From DASYSA01 sp036003885 (GTDB lineage Bacteria > Acidobacteriota > Blastocatellia > UBA7656): a DNA stretch of 7,131 nt. Each line of letters starts with the position of its first letter. Position 1 is the first letter of the stretch. The notes under the pieces are model-generated. The model saw only the letters and a program-made list of their open reading frames with translations. It had not been told where the DNA came from and did no database searches. The DNA is taken from assembly GCA_036003885.1 (NCBI GenBank), contig DASYSA010000193.1:1-7131 (forward strand), read 5' to 3'. Of this stretch, positions 6,519 to 7,131 are shown piece by piece. The position numbers and the translations under genes were made by a program.

Positions 6519-6558
6519 TCTGCAAAAACTCATCGGGCTCGAGTAAATCGGACTAACG
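6519..6558. other. Short convergent intergenic gap
   Basis: Forty bases separate the TGA of the regulator (6516-6518) from the TGA of the minus-strand DUF4214 gene (6559-6561). The gap contains the palindrome CTCGAG but no stable stem followed by a T-run on either strand, so no intrinsic terminator can be called. Confidence 0.6.
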
Positions 6559-7131
6559 TCACGGCCCAAAGCGTTGTCGGTATTCAAGGGAAGTAATAAA
6601 CGCTTTCACCATTTCAGCAGCGTTGTAATTCCCGCCAAATTGATTCAGCTTCGCAAGCCAGAAGTCATAGCCGGTGTAGTCGTTGTCTGGCCCACTGTTT
6701 GGATCGCGCCGCAGGTAACCGAAGAACTGCATTAACACGAACGCCCGGTTGAACTCATTCGCTTGAAGCGTCGAGTTTTCGGCCACTCGGCGCAGCGCTC
6801 GGCCTCTGGCGGCAACATCGACCGTGTTTGCCGCGCCACCGAATTCGGCAATCGCGGCGTTGCGATCCGTCGCAGCAGGCGTCACGCCGGCGTTGGCGAA
6901 GAGCGCATCGACGAACTGTGCCGGCGACAGCGTCGTCGGAAACGCCGTCGTGAAACGTGAGCGCTGCACAAAGTCGCCGGCGAAAGACTGCTTGTTATTT
7001 TCCAAAACCGTCTCCCAACCGCTCTGGCCCACGATAACGCCCGATCCAATCCGTTGCGTGTCTGAAAGAAATTCGGTGAACCGCACAATCGGAACCGGGA
7101 GCGTATGGGCTGACGGAAACGTCGAGTTACC
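6559..7131 (-). CDS. DUF4214 domain protein, C-terminal part only
   Basis: The frame is open from the right edge and ends at TGA 6559-6561, giving the last 190 residues of a longer protein whose start is outside the window. The visible part begins GNSTFPSAHTLPVPI, then RFTEFLSDTQRIG, LENNKQSFAGDFVQRSRF, LSPAQFVDALFANAGVTP and FVLMQFFGYLRRDPN. It continues with TGYDFWLAKLNQFGG and ends EMVKAFITSLEYRQRFGP. These are the hallmark blocks of the DUF4214 family, which often sits at the C-terminus of large exported proteins in Acidobacteriota and related soil bacteria. Its biochemical role is not established. It is convergent with the regulator, so the two do not share an operon. A GTG at 7086 could mimic a start, but homologous-looking sequence continues upstream of it. 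Confidence 0.88.
   Translation of the reverse strand, partial: GNSTFPSAHTLPVPIVRFTEFLSDTQRIGSGVIVGQSGWETVLENNKQSFAGDFVQRSRFTTAFPTTLSPAQFVDALFANAGVTPAATDRNAAIAEFGGAANTVDVAARGRALRRVAENSTLQANEFNRAFVLMQFFGYLRRDPNSGPDNDYTGYDFWLAKLNQFGGNYNAAEMVKAFITSLEYRQRFGP

Noticed and set aside
7084..7086. GTG as a true start of a 175-aa DUF4214 protein
   Set aside because: The frame stays open to the window edge. The segment just upstream looks like the usual linker before RFTEFL in such proteins, and no ribosome site is evident before the GTG.

Overview
The window looks like a chromosomal piece of an Acidobacteriota genome, probably class Blastocatellia. This is inferred from protein architecture only: a secreted β-helix/BACON/Calx-β mosaic, a membrane-anchored winged-helix/TolB-like/TPR regulator and a DUF4214 protein, a set typical of that group. 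Base composition is moderately GC-rich.

Layout. Positions 1-4014 (minus strand) are one uninterrupted frame of 1338 codons that runs off the left edge. It encodes a large exported protein: signal peptide, CSLREA-like segment, right-handed β-helix repeats, a β-sandwich linker, three Cys-paired BACON repeats, three Calx-β domains and a helical C-terminal region resembling a CFI-box tail. Directly upstream, 4011-4334 (minus) is a 107-aa gene of unknown function with a strong Shine-Dalgarno. Its stop overlaps the large gene's start as ATGA, so the two form a translationally coupled pair. Positions 4335-4556 are a divergent control region with a TATAAT box, overlapping possible -10 elements on both strands, and three CCAAA repeats at exact 11-bp spacing. 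Positions 4557-6518 (plus) encode a complete 653-aa CadC-like one-component transmembrane regulator. After a 40-bp convergent gap, 6559-7131 (minus) is the C-terminal 190 residues of a DUF4214 protein whose start lies beyond the right edge.

Working model (inference): the membrane regulator senses something outside the cytoplasmic membrane and controls itself and/or the divergent pair (small protein plus giant exported protein). The sequence does not show what the exported protein binds. No RNA genes, CRISPR arrays, insertion sequences or clear rho-independent terminators were seen.
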